Assembly (NCBI RefSeq): GCF_032191465.1 | Contig: NZ_JAQOUE010000002.1 | Coordinates: forward strand, 248,001-312,000 | Direction of reading: 5' to 3' | DNA from: Candidatus Nitronereus thalassa | Lineage (GTDB): Bacteria; Nitrospirota; Nitrospiria; Nitrospirales; UBA8639 | Length of the DNA stretch: 64,000 bases | Shown here: positions 44,422 through 52,959 of the stretch, in pieces | Numbering within the stretch: the stretch's first letter is position 1 | Layout of the letters: every line of letters begins with the position of its first letter | Position numbers and translations under genes: made by a program | The notes under the pieces: model-generated | Database searches by the model: none | What the model saw: the letters and a program-made list of their open reading frames with translations, nothing else | What the model was told of the DNA's origin: nothing

Positions 44422-45615
44422 TCATACTGGCTGCACTGCGGAAGACCGGTAGGTCATGAGCCAAAACCCCCAGGCAGCCACAAACTGAAGCCCCCCCAAC
44501 ACCGTGAAGGCACCAGTATAACTGATTGTCGCCACAAGCACACCCGCCAGGACCGGCCCACCGGCATGCCCCATATCCATAATCGTCCCACGCAATCCCA
44601 TACCCGCGCCAATATTCTCCGGTGCCGCGAGGTCGGCGATAAACGCAGCAGAAGATGAGGTGATCACTGCCTCGCCAAAGCCAAACCCCGCCGCGAGACC
44701 GAGGAGGGGTAGAAATTCCGTCACGTAGGGCAGGCTCATGATCGTGACCCCACAAATGACAAGACCCAAGGTAATGAGTGGGCGTCGTCCGACCTGATCC
44801 GAAACTCGCCCCATCACCGGTTTCGATAAAAATGACGTCAAGCCTTGAATGCCAAATAATAATCCACTGTCCGTCAAACTTAAACCAATGGAAAGCGCGT
44901 ACAAAGGCAAGAATGCCATGAGCGTCCCACTCGCCATCATTTTAGCGGCTTCTGCCAAACTGGTCATCAGCATTTGCGAATGACCGATCACCGTGGACAA
45001 ACCCCGCTGCAAATCGGCCCACACTTCGCGAGTATCTTTTTGAGTCATCGGTGTTTCTTCTGGATACAAAAATAAAATAATCACAAAAAGGGCGAGCGCA
45101 ACCAGACCGAATCCACCACCCGCAAGAAAAGCCTGAGTAAACCCCGCGGTATCGACCAGCCATCCCCCGAGCATCGGTCCCAATAACGCGCCACCCTGCG
45201 CCGCAGACGTATACCACCCCAACGCGGCCCCACGCGTCATCGGGTACATCGACGCCACTGAAGCCAGCACCAGAGGAGTAAACACGGCAGTCGCCAAACC
45301 ATGAATCACCCGCAACACCGCCAACGTTTCGAGGTCCGGCACTAAGGGATAGGCAAACGGTGGAAGGGCAAAGGCTAACACTCCCACCAACATCAGGCGA
45401 CGCCGACTCACCACATCTGACAGCGCCCCCATCGGGAGCTTGAGGAAGACCCCAGTTAACGTCGAGGCCGCGACTATAAACCCTACGGCCACAGGCCCCG
45501 CGCCTAAAGATTCTGCAAACGGCGCTAAGGCGGGCATGCGCACGAGGTTGTAACTCATAAATGAGCACAACCCAACCCCGCACAAGATAAGAAACACGGG
45601 AGTCGAAGGCATCAT
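44422..45615 (-). CDS. MFS transporter
   Basis: About 397 residues with 12 hydrophobic segments in two halves, typical of the major facilitator superfamily. The cytoplasmic loop 2-3 motif appears as GALSDVVSRRRLMLVG and its second-half copy as GRVSDQVGRRPLITLG. The ATG-ATG pair at 45615 with GGGAG upstream is preferred over the GTG at 45639. Substrate cannot be told; drug or sugar efflux are typical. It may share an operon with the 46-residue protein and ribE, which raises flavin as an untested possibility. Confidence 0.85.
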   Translation of the reverse strand: MMPSTPVFLILCGVGLCSFMSYNLVRMPALAPFAESLGAGPVAVGFIVAASTLTGVFLKLPMGALSDVVSRRRLMLVGVLAFALPPFAYPLVPDLETLAVLRVIHGLATAVFTPLVLASVASMYPMTRGAALGWYTSAAQGGALLGPMLGGWLVDTAGFTQAFLAGGGFGLVALALFVIILFLYPEETPMTQKDTREVWADLQRGLSTVIGHSQMLMTSLAEAAKMMASGTLMAFLPLYALSIGLSLTDSGLLFGIQGLTSFLSKPVMGRVSDQVGRRPLITLGLVICGVTIMSLPYVTEFLPLLGLAAGFGFGEAVITSSSAAFIADLAAPENIGAGMGLRGTIMDMGHAGGPVLAGVLVATISYTGAFTVLGGLQFVAAWGFWLMTYRSSAVQPV

Positions 45616-46227
45616 CGGCTCGCAGCTCCCGACGCACACGACGAACGAATATGGAAAGAGTATCCTGACAAAAGATTCATACTTATGGAAGGTAAGTGGT
45701 GAGTTAAAAAACCCGTGGAGAAATTAAATGGGTAAGGTTAACCAGGAGCGGAAAATCATACAAGCCGACAAATGAGTGTCTCAAGAAAAGACGCTATCAC
45801 TGGTTTCAAAAACCTGTCAAACACAGGTCAGTTAACCGAACCGGTAATTCCAGATCTCCAACGGTCAAAAGCAACCACTCTCCAGAGGAAACATCCATTC
45901 AACGAAATAGTACTTTCACATTCGACAAACTTCCTCCTGAATGGACAGTTTTGCCAATTTTTCAAAATTTCCTTGTTCTACAAAATATGGGTCAATTGAT
46001 AAAGCCAAACCCTACAGATTGAGGTCAAACAGTTATAAACCCTTCAAAAGATCTTCGTACGTACCTTTACCTCAGGATTTTTATCTTGACAAAATTTAGG
46101 CATTTCAAGATCATCCGATTTCTTAAAATCCTTACACTATTTTTTCATACTGTGCCCTGTACGTTTCTATGCTGATCGTCCTTATTCTTACTCATCATTC
46201 ATGGATTGTTAGTTCAGGAGGAACTCG
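45616..46227. other. 612-base intergenic region
   Basis: No gene supported. An ORF at 45772-45999 lacks a ribosome-binding site. TTGACA at 46086 has no convincing -10. The region should contain promoters for the divergent MFS and guanylyltransferase genes. Confidence 0.45.
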
Positions 46228-46389
46228 ATGATTTCGAATCAATGCCGTCTTGATCCTTCTTGGACTGGAACCTCAACTCTGATGTTAGGACCGTCACGAA
46301 GTTTCACGAACGACCAAGGAGGGTCACAGCATGGCAACCGCTGTCAGCAGAAACGGACAAGTATGGTCTATTATTCTCGCGGGAGGTGA
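46228..46389 (+). other. leader ORF (53 codons) overlapping the guanylyltransferase start
   Basis: ATG at 46228 follows a perfect AGGAGG with 6-base spacing and runs to TGA at 46387, overlapping the next gene by 59 bases in another frame. The translation (MISNQCRLDPSWTGTSTLML) does not look like a folded protein. It may be a coupling leader that controls the downstream gene, or chance. Confidence 0.45.
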
Positions 46390-47275
46390 AGGAAAACGCC
46401 TCACCCCCATGGTCCAACAATGGTTGGGCCAAGCTTTACCAAAACAGTACTGTGCCTTTGTTGGAACACGCACCATGTTCCAACATACACTGGATCGGGC
46501 ACAACAAGTTTCGTTTCCTGATCATACCGTCACCGTCATTGCCCGCTCCCATGGCGAATATGCGCTCCCGCAATTCGGCCATCGGGCTTCCGGCACCGTC
46601 CTAATTCAGCCTGAAAACCGAGATACCGCAGCTGGTATTTTTCTTCCGCTCACCTACATCCGAACGCGTTCCCCTCATGCTATTGTTTCAATTTACCCTT
46701 CGGATCATTTCATTTTTCCAGAAGCGCCGTTTGTCGAGGCCGTCCAACATGCCACCTGGACAGCCCAACGATTTCCCGAACGGCTCGTGTTACTCGGCAT
46801 TGCCCCAGATCAAACCGAATTACAATATGGATGGATCCAACCGGGACATGAGCTCGGCCACGTTGAAGGCCATTTGATCCGAGCCGTTGAGACATTTGTG
46901 GAGAAACCCAACTATGCGGAGGCCCTCGCGGCCCAACACTCAGGCGCCCTGTGGAATACCTTCGTCGTCACCTGTCGAGCCAGCACCTTGTGGGAATTGG
47001 GATGGCGTTGTGTGCCGGAATTAATGCCGCTGTTCGATAAATTGAGTCGGGCCATTGGCACATCTCAGGAAGGTCATGTTCTTGACCTCATCTATCAGCA
47101 CATGCCGAAACGAAATTTTTCATTCGACCTCCTTCAGAAAATCCCGGAACGCATTGCAGTCATTGAAGTCAAAGACGTGTTGTGGAGTGATTGGGGACAC
47201 CCGGAACGCGTGCTCTCCACACTTCGGCAAATCGGGAAATCGCCTCGCTTCCCTGCTCATTTAGTGGAAGCGTAG
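46331..47275 (+). CDS. mannose-1-phosphate guanylyltransferase-like protein
   Basis: Makes GDP-mannose from mannose-1-phosphate and GTP in this family. 314 residues with AAGGAGG 9 bases before ATG. The nucleotidyltransferase signature LAGGEGKRL lies at about 16-24, Lys-Gln at LPKQYCAF, the ENRDTAAGI motif that corresponds to xRNTApA at about 96-104, YPSDHFI and VEKPN. The C-terminal isomerase domain of longer ManC/AlgA proteins is absent. It would feed polysaccharide or O-antigen synthesis. Related NDP-sugar transferases cannot be excluded. Confidence 0.85.
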   Translation: MATAVSRNGQVWSIILAGGEGKRLTPMVQQWLGQALPKQYCAFVGTRTMFQHTLDRAQQVSFPDHTVTVIARSHGEYALPQFGHRASGTVLIQPENRDTAAGIFLPLTYIRTRSPHAIVSIYPSDHFIFPEAPFVEAVQHATWTAQRFPERLVLLGIAPDQTELQYGWIQPGHELGHVEGHLIRAVETFVEKPNYAEALAAQHSGALWNTFVVTCRASTLWELGWRCVPELMPLFDKLSRAIGTSQEGHVLDLIYQHMPKRNFSFDLLQKIPERIAVIEVKDVLWSDWGHPERVLSTLRQIGKSPRFPAHLVEA

Positions 47276-47345
47276 GAGAAGAGACCTTGGGGGTTACAGG
47301 AAAATCTAACCAAACGGCATTAGGATTGTAGACAACTGAAGATGG

Positions 47346-47684
47346 TTAGGCCACCGCCGATTCAAAGGCTTCTTGCTCGGTGGCGTAGATGGGAACCAGG
47401 GAAGGAATATTGAGATTGTCCAATAAGGCTTTGACATGCCCCCGAGGCTGCACCCAACTCATTTTTCGTTGAAGCCCGGTAAACTGCACGTAGGCAAGCA
47501 CTAAAAAACCTAGTCCCGCACTATCAATAAAGGAAAGCGATTGGAGATTGATGACGAGATGGTCGTGTTCCGTTAAACAACATTGCTTCATGATGGCTTT
47601 GAAGTTCCATCGAGCAGCTGAATCCAACCGACCATGAAGGTCCACGACTGTAGCTTCTTTGTGGGCCCTGACTACAACTTCCAT
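47346..47684 (-). CDS. STAS-domain anti-sigma factor antagonist
   Basis: 112 residues forming one STAS domain: VVDLHGRLDSAARWNF, LVINLQSLSFIDSAGLGFLV and the helix after it. Ser55 in FIDSAGLG is the residue phosphorylated by anti-sigma kinases in SpoIIAA/RsbV proteins. A partner kinase or phosphatase is not present in the window, so the regulated process is unknown. Confidence 0.88.
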   Translation of the reverse strand: MEVVVRAHKEATVVDLHGRLDSAARWNFKAIMKQCCLTEHDHLVINLQSLSFIDSAGLGFLVLAYVQFTGLQRKMSWVQPRGHVKALLDNLNIPSLVPIYATEQEAFESAVA

Positions 47685-47870
47685 TTTGAAAATCTCTCCC
47701 CGTTGGGGTGTCTTATCGGTCGTAAGACTGGGAAACTTTACTAGGGAAATAACCCTAATAATTTTATCTTAAAATTTAACTCAACTCATTATCCCGTTTT
47801 AGTAGTATTGATCTCATTACAAACGATCTTTGTACTTCCCACCAGATCTTGTTAATATTTTCTTCGATTC

Positions 47871-49730
47871 ATGCCGCCAGCCATACACCCAGTTGATCTC
47901 ATCCAGGTTCTCCGTTTTAAACACCTTACCCCAGCTATTGTCTTTTTTACCTCACGCCGAGCCTGTGATGAAGCCATCGATAGCTTCGAACACCGCCACG
48001 TCCCTCTCCCCCCAAAACGAACGGCGGCCATTCAACAAGCCTTAGCTCCGATCATCACCGAATACCCGAGCATTGCCCAACACCCATTTATTCCCATCGT
48101 GGAACAGTACGGAGTGGCGGCTCATCACGCTGGACACCTGCCTTCTTGGAAAATTGCCATCGAGGAACTCATGCGAAAGGGATGCCTCGATGCCGTGTTT
48201 GCGACCACCACCCTGGCAGCGGGAGTAGATTTCCCTGCACGCACCGTTGTGGTGACCCAATCAAGTGTGCGCAAAGCTCGCGACTTCATGGACCTGACCG
48301 TGAGTGAGATTCAACAACTCGCGGGGCGCGGAGGTCGGCGAGGAAAAGATTTCGTTGGATTTGTCGTCATCACGCCCTCGCCCTATATCGACATCGGACA
48401 CTTGGCCAAGGGACTCACCGGAAATCCTGAACCCATCGACAGTCAATTCGTGATTTCCTATCCCATGGTCTTGAATTTACTCAAAGCCCACACCATCGAT
48501 CACATCCAACCGATTTTAGAAAAAAGTTTTGCGCAGTTTCAGCTCAACCAACGAGCCAATACCTTCGAAACGAAACTCGATGGCATAGAGCAACAGCTTA
48601 CAGATTTTGGTCAACGCGAATGCGCGGATTGGATTTCTCAATGGCAATCATTTGAACTCGCCAAACGACGTCGATCGCATCGGCACATCAAGGTTCCCTA
48701 CGAAACCCCTGAAGTGAATGCGCGCCTAGCCTTTTTGACACCAGGACGGGTCGTGGGACTCTCCAAGGAAAAAGCCATTGTACTTCGGCAATATCGGAGC
48801 AAGGGCCAGGCCCATGCCATGCTCACTGTCATCCGCAGCCGTGGACGGCTCGTCGAATATCCCGCAGGGTCGGTCACGGAAGTGTTTGATCAAGTCATTG
48901 ACATTGCCGAAACTCGCGCCTTTCCATGGTGCACAACTGCCAGCTTGGAACATGCCATCGAAGCAATCGACGATCTGCCAAGCCGGCTGCGCCCATTGCC
49001 CATTCGGGTGGAGGATGACGCCACCGACAATCCAATTCTCACCGAAACCTTGAGCGATGAATTTCCCTGTCCAGCCTGCCCTTCACGACAGGCCTGTCGG
49101 AAGGATCATCCACAAGCCATACGCCTGCGACAAGAAGAGCAACGACTCACGAAAACCATTCATACCCTTCGCACGGAACTCTGGCACAGCTTTCAACAGC
49201 ACATCGAAATCTTGCAAAAGTTTGGCTACCTCACCGCAAGCTGCCAACTCACCGCCGATGGCGAATGGGCGCGTTTCATTCGTATCAATCACTCATTGCT
49301 GCTCACCGAACTGATTCGCATGGATGCCTTCAATGGAATCGAGCCCGCTCTCTTAACCGGGGTGCTGGCGAGCATTGCCCATGACGACGACAGGCCAGGA
49401 TCCTTTCCACGACGAAGCACGGGACTCGGTACGGTTTTGAAACAAGTACGAACCGTGGCACATTCTCTGGCAGCATACGAAGATCCTCCCCTGCTGCGTT
49501 CCGACATTGCCGCTATTGCAGAGATTTGGGTGGGGGAACCCCACCTGCCATGGAGCAACTTGATCCGCATGACCTCCATGGCCGAAGGAGATATTTATCG
49601 CATTCTGGCCCGCACGTTGGAATATCTTTCGCAAGTGCATAGCCTCAAAGCTACGCATCCGAGCCTTGCCGAAATCGCCGACCAAGCCATGAACCTCATG
49701 CGGCGGGATGTATTAGAGGAATTACCGTAG
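47871..49730 (+). CDS. C-terminal half of a Ski2-like helicase (encoded first)
   Basis: 619 residues starting exactly at the second RecA-like domain: motif IV PAIVFFTSRRACDEAI (21-36), VAAHHAGHLPSWK (82-94), motif V ATTTLAAGVDFPARTVV (111-127) and motif VI QLAGRGGRRG (149-158). A Cys cluster CPACPSRQAC (Cys400, Cys403, Cys409) and the DSHCT-type helical C-terminus follow. Walker A and motif II are missing; they are on the next gene. An in-frame stop lies just upstream of the ATG, so the N-terminal half is absent, not missed. The protein needs the other half for ATP hydrolysis. Confidence 0.85.
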   Translation: MPPAIHPVDLIQVLRFKHLTPAIVFFTSRRACDEAIDSFEHRHVPLPPKRTAAIQQALAPIITEYPSIAQHPFIPIVEQYGVAAHHAGHLPSWKIAIEELMRKGCLDAVFATTTLAAGVDFPARTVVVTQSSVRKARDFMDLTVSEIQQLAGRGGRRGKDFVGFVVITPSPYIDIGHLAKGLTGNPEPIDSQFVISYPMVLNLLKAHTIDHIQPILEKSFAQFQLNQRANTFETKLDGIEQQLTDFGQRECADWISQWQSFELAKRRRSHRHIKVPYETPEVNARLAFLTPGRVVGLSKEKAIVLRQYRSKGQAHAMLTVIRSRGRLVEYPAGSVTEVFDQVIDIAETRAFPWCTTASLEHAIEAIDDLPSRLRPLPIRVEDDATDNPILTETLSDEFPCPACPSRQACRKDHPQAIRLRQEEQRLTKTIHTLRTELWHSFQQHIEILQKFGYLTASCQLTADGEWARFIRINHSLLLTELIRMDAFNGIEPALLTGVLASIAHDDDRPGSFPRRSTGLGTVLKQVRTVAHSLAAYEDPPLLRSDIAAIAEIWVGEPHLPWSNLIRMTSMAEGDIYRILARTLEYLSQVHSLKATHPSLAEIADQAMNLMRRDVLEELP

Positions 49731-49749
49731 AAAGCAGCGAACACACCAC

Positions 49750-50817
49750 ATGACCAACGACGAACTCTTACGACAACTCTACGCATTGCCAGTCAGGTTA
49801 TTGCACCGATTAGCGAAAGGGCGAATCCCACGCTATTTCCGGATGGGCAAACATCGAATTATCCAAACGTTGCTCGACCTTCCCCCCAACCAGCGGACCA
49901 AACTTACGGTAGAGGTGGAAGGGTTGACTCAAGAAGCCGCTCAACCTCGGCCACCCAGAACACGCCCAGTACGATCAACACCCAATGTCTCACCTCCAAA
50001 ACCCAATCCGCCCGCTCCACCCAAACACCACATATCTGAACATGCGCTTGAAACAGCTGTTACCACGGAAGCACTACTGGAAGGCATTGGTGTGCCAACG
50101 AAAAAAGAGTTCAAACCCGACCCTTGGCAAGAAGAAGCCATAGAACAATTAGCCGCCAACGATGTCATTGTCAGCGTACCGACCGGCAGTGGGAAAACCT
50201 ATGTGGCGGTCGAAGCCATGCGACGGGCTATTGAAGCAGACCGAACCGTAATTTACACCTCACCGCTCAAAGCCTTATCGAATACCAAGCTCACAGAGTT
50301 CTCCCATATTTTTGGGGCAGATCAGGTCGGCATTCTTACCGGTGATCGTCGCGACAATCCGCAAGCTCCCATCCTCATCATGACCACCGAGATCCTTCGC
50401 AACTTGCTGTACGATGCCGCTAGTGGAGAAATCGATTTGCGAATCGACACCCTAGGCTTGGTCATCTTGGACGAGTCGCAGTTTATCGCCGATCCCGAAC
50501 GCGGAGTCGTCTGGGAAGAAACGATCATCTTTTGCCCATCCCAAGCACGGCTTTTGTTACTCTCCGCCTCTATCGGCAACCCCGATGAAATCGCTGCCTG
50601 GATTACCTCTATCCGATCGACACCCTGTCACCTCATTCACCATCGCAATCGATCCGTCCCTCTTCGCGCCGCCTACCTCGATCCCTCAGGCAAACTCTCG
50701 CCTTTGTTCCGCACCAAAGACATCACCCACGGCAAGGGCTTCACCATCCACCCCGAAACCAAACGCCTCTTCACCGACTACGAACACCACACCACGGGGC
50801 CACGGTATAGAAGATAG
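49750..50817 (+). CDS. N-terminal half of a Ski2-like helicase (encoded second)
   Basis: 355 residues: a short basic N-terminal domain, a Pro-rich linker (about 66-95), then a DEAD/DEAH RecA-like domain with PTGSGKT at 144-150 (motif I), TSPLKALSNTK (170-180), DESQ at 241-244 (motif II) and SAS at 272-274 (motif III). It ends near where the second RecA domain should begin, with a non-conserved tail (HHTTGPRYRR). The missing part is the gene immediately upstream, 19 bases away. Motif II is DESQ rather than DEVH. A HEPN gene follows within 50 bases. Confidence 0.85.
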   Translation: MTNDELLRQLYALPVRLLHRLAKGRIPRYFRMGKHRIIQTLLDLPPNQRTKLTVEVEGLTQEAAQPRPPRTRPVRSTPNVSPPKPNPPAPPKHHISEHALETAVTTEALLEGIGVPTKKEFKPDPWQEEAIEQLAANDVIVSVPTGSGKTYVAVEAMRRAIEADRTVIYTSPLKALSNTKLTEFSHIFGADQVGILTGDRRDNPQAPILIMTTEILRNLLYDAASGEIDLRIDTLGLVILDESQFIADPERGVVWEETIIFCPSQARLLLLSASIGNPDEIAAWITSIRSTPCHLIHHRNRSVPLRAAYLDPSGKLSPLFRTKDITHGKGFTIHPETKRLFTDYEHHTTGPRYRR

Positions 50818-50864
50818 AGTCTAGAGAAGAACTACCTCCTTTTTTTATTAAAATAGAGGTTGAT

Positions 50865-52229
50865 ATGGATACATTAAGACCCAAAACAGATTGCGCAGAA
50901 ATCCTGGGAAAAATTGTGGAAGCAAATGAGTATCTTGTACTTGAAGTTCGCCAAAAGTGGGGGCATTTTGGACAAGCTCCATTAACCCTAGCTATTTCAC
51001 TAGAAGAAACCCCGCCTGACAAGTTGAACGATCCGCTCAAACAATTAAGAGATTTCTTTCTAAGTTCTTCGCAATATAAGCAGTTAAATATTCGATCCTT
51101 ATTGGATCAAATATTAAACCAAGAACCCCATTTGAAGGCTTGCTGCCTTAATGCCAAGGGAATGGCTAAAGCTATTGAGGTATTAAAAGACTCGGCACTT
51201 AATCAGATGACCATGTCTTGGAATGAGGGTGGGAAAAAAGCGGCAATAGGATGGCTGACAGCAAAACTCTTTGAGCAGGAATACCAAGAGGAACATTATA
51301 TCCACCTCTATAATCTCCAACTCGATATTTCGCCAGTGCGGATTCAAACGATGAACATGGAACTTATTAAACTTGCAGACCATGAAATTCCTCAGCTTAT
51401 TGGGGAACAACCCCCCATAAGTTTTCTTCATAATTCTTCGACCGGCAATTGCTTTTTAAAGAATGTGAACAAAGGTCCAGAAGGTGAAGGAAAAAGTTTT
51501 GAGGATTCTTGGAAACTAGCTTGGGAAATAGTGCAGACCCTTATTTATCTGAGACATGGAACCGTTGATCTGGATTATGGAGCTATCTGGTACAGGCCAG
51601 ATTGGGTTAACCAAAAAAGAAGATTCGGAATTTCCATCAGAGGGTTGCCGAGGCAAGACCAACAAGCAAGTCCATACTACCTCCGACTTGAAGATCTTGA
51701 TACCTTCAAGAAGTACTCAATAGCCTATCAAAAAATACAACATCTATTGGCTGATACATCTTCGACACTGAGAAAAGCAACTGAACTTGCTGGAGACTTT
51801 TATGAAGGGCACGTAAGAAGAAATAAATTAGAGGATCAGCTTATCGACCTTACTATTTCCTTGGAAGCCTTGTTTTCCCCTGGTGACAGAATGGAGCTGG
51901 GATTTCGAATATCCCAACGAACTGCTACCCTTCTAGGCAAGACACCAAACGAACGAAAGGAAATTTTTCAATTTATCAAAGATTGCTACTCCAAACGATC
52001 TACCCTCGTCCATGGAGGAAGGCCACCATTAACTACTGCTGTAATTTATACTTTGGCTAATTATGTTAGAGAAGCCATTCTACGACTAATTACTTTACAA
52101 TTCAGAGAATATGGAAGTAAAAAAGAGGTTGAGAAAAACCTTGATGATTGCGCCTTTGATAATGAATTAAGGGAAAGGCTTCAGGCCATTTCAGACTACA
52201 ATGTTGCTATTCAAGAACTTGCGAGTTAA
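50865..52229 (+). CDS. HEPN-domain (ApeA-like) protein
   Basis: 454 residues, clearly more A+T-rich than its neighbours. The C-terminal part has an ApeA-like HEPN pattern: LIDLTISLEALFSPGDRMEL, GFRISQRTATLLGK and CYSKRSTLVHGG, where Arg378 and His383 form the RX4H RNase motif. The N-terminal 300 residues are unknown and may sense a trigger. HEPN proteins act in phage defence and toxin-antitoxin systems by cutting RNA. It directly follows the truncated helicase half and precedes a repeat cluster, which suggests acquisition. Confidence 0.75.
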   Translation: MDTLRPKTDCAEILGKIVEANEYLVLEVRQKWGHFGQAPLTLAISLEETPPDKLNDPLKQLRDFFLSSSQYKQLNIRSLLDQILNQEPHLKACCLNAKGMAKAIEVLKDSALNQMTMSWNEGGKKAAIGWLTAKLFEQEYQEEHYIHLYNLQLDISPVRIQTMNMELIKLADHEIPQLIGEQPPISFLHNSSTGNCFLKNVNKGPEGEGKSFEDSWKLAWEIVQTLIYLRHGTVDLDYGAIWYRPDWVNQKRRFGISIRGLPRQDQQASPYYLRLEDLDTFKKYSIAYQKIQHLLADTSSTLRKATELAGDFYEGHVRRNKLEDQLIDLTISLEALFSPGDRMELGFRISQRTATLLGKTPNERKEIFQFIKDCYSKRSTLVHGGRPPLTTAVIYTLANYVREAILRLITLQFREYGSKKEVEKNLDDCAFDNELRERLQAISDYNVAIQELAS

Positions 52230-52309
52230 TTGGAAATATAAAATGAATGGAAAGGGGGATTAGAAGTTAAGATCTCTTTACTCCCCGCATTGGGCGCGGC
52301 GGAGCCGTA

Positions 52310-52378
52310 GTATCGAATTCGACTTTCTGGCGAGCATTGTCTGAGCGAAGCGAGTTGCGCAGCCATATAATTCGATAC
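52310..52378. repeat. inverted repeat with 10-base arms
   Basis: GTATCGAATT at 52310-52319 and AATTCGATAC at 52369-52378 are perfect inverted copies 49 bases apart, in a G+C-rich spacer. The unit lies downstream of the HEPN gene in a gene-free stretch (52230-52585). Confidence 0.7.
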
Positions 52379-52389
52379 GAAGGCGAAGG

Positions 52390-52451
52390 AACCCGTAGGG
52401 CCGCGCACAGGCGGAAATGGTTTTGGGTCCTTTTGCCGAAACAAAAGGACC
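52390..52451 (+). repeat. interspersed repeat, copy B (62 bases) with a hairpin
   Basis: The relative of 41701-41762. The right part, 52426-52451, is a perfect hairpin with arms GGTCCTTTTG and CAAAAGGACC and a 6-base loop. It could act as a terminator-like or REP-type element. A third degenerate core may lie at 583-602. Confidence 0.65.
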
Positions 52452-52585
52452 TCGCCTGCAGGGACGAAACCCCGCTTTTAAAAAATTTTACTTTGAGTTT
52501 GAATGAATACTTTGGAAGATTTTGATAGGAGGAAGACTCTACCCCACCTACCCTCCCCTTACAAAGGGGAGGAAGGAAGGTATGA

Positions 52586-52954
52586 TTACATCAAACGGCG
52601 GGAGGACAATTTCTTTTTCGCCTCTGGCTCTTTATTCGGCACACAAATATCGCATTGGCACATTTTGCGAAGATTGCCGAAGGTGTAGAGTCCCGTATCA
52701 TGTCCATCACTCCAGATAAACCGCAGCGCATAATGTCCCACAGGTTCAATGTCCTTGAGCATCATGAGCAATGGGACGTCTTCGTCTTTGAGTTTCAGTT
52801 CACCCGTCCATTCATCCGTACAGGCCGCACAGGGACAATGCAGTCGTAAATAGCGAACGGGATACACGCCCTTATGCCCATCACTCCATTCGATGCCGAA
52901 GACTCCCTTTTCGATCCAATTCATATCTTTGGGTTGGATTGTGTCATCACTCAT
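52586..52954 (-). CDS. DUF971 protein (gamma-butyrobetaine hydroxylase-like N-terminal domain)
   Basis: 122 residues. The family pattern is GVFGIEWSDGHKGVYPVRYLR, CPCAACTDEWTG and FIWSDGHDTGLYTFGNLRKMC. The Cys-rich ends (CPCAAC, CQCDIC) fit a zinc- or iron-sulfur-binding role proposed for DUF971 proteins in metal-cluster handling. Here it is a stand-alone domain with a Lys/Arg tail. It ends the recO-containing stretch on the minus strand, 5 bases after recO. Confidence 0.85.
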   Translation of the reverse strand: MSDDTIQPKDMNWIEKGVFGIEWSDGHKGVYPVRYLRLHCPCAACTDEWTGELKLKDEDVPLLMMLKDIEPVGHYALRFIWSDGHDTGLYTFGNLRKMCQCDICVPNKEPEAKKKLSSRRLM

Positions 52955-52959
52955 TGTCT

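Noticed and set aside
44942-45637. 231-codon ORF overlapping the MFS gene in another frame
   Set aside because: The MFS frame has 12 membrane segments and family motifs; the other frame has Arg/Gly/Ser-rich sequence expected of an out-of-frame reading.
45772-45999. 75-codon ORF between the MFS and guanylyltransferase genes
   Set aside because: No ribosome-binding site and low-complexity, unlike a folded protein.
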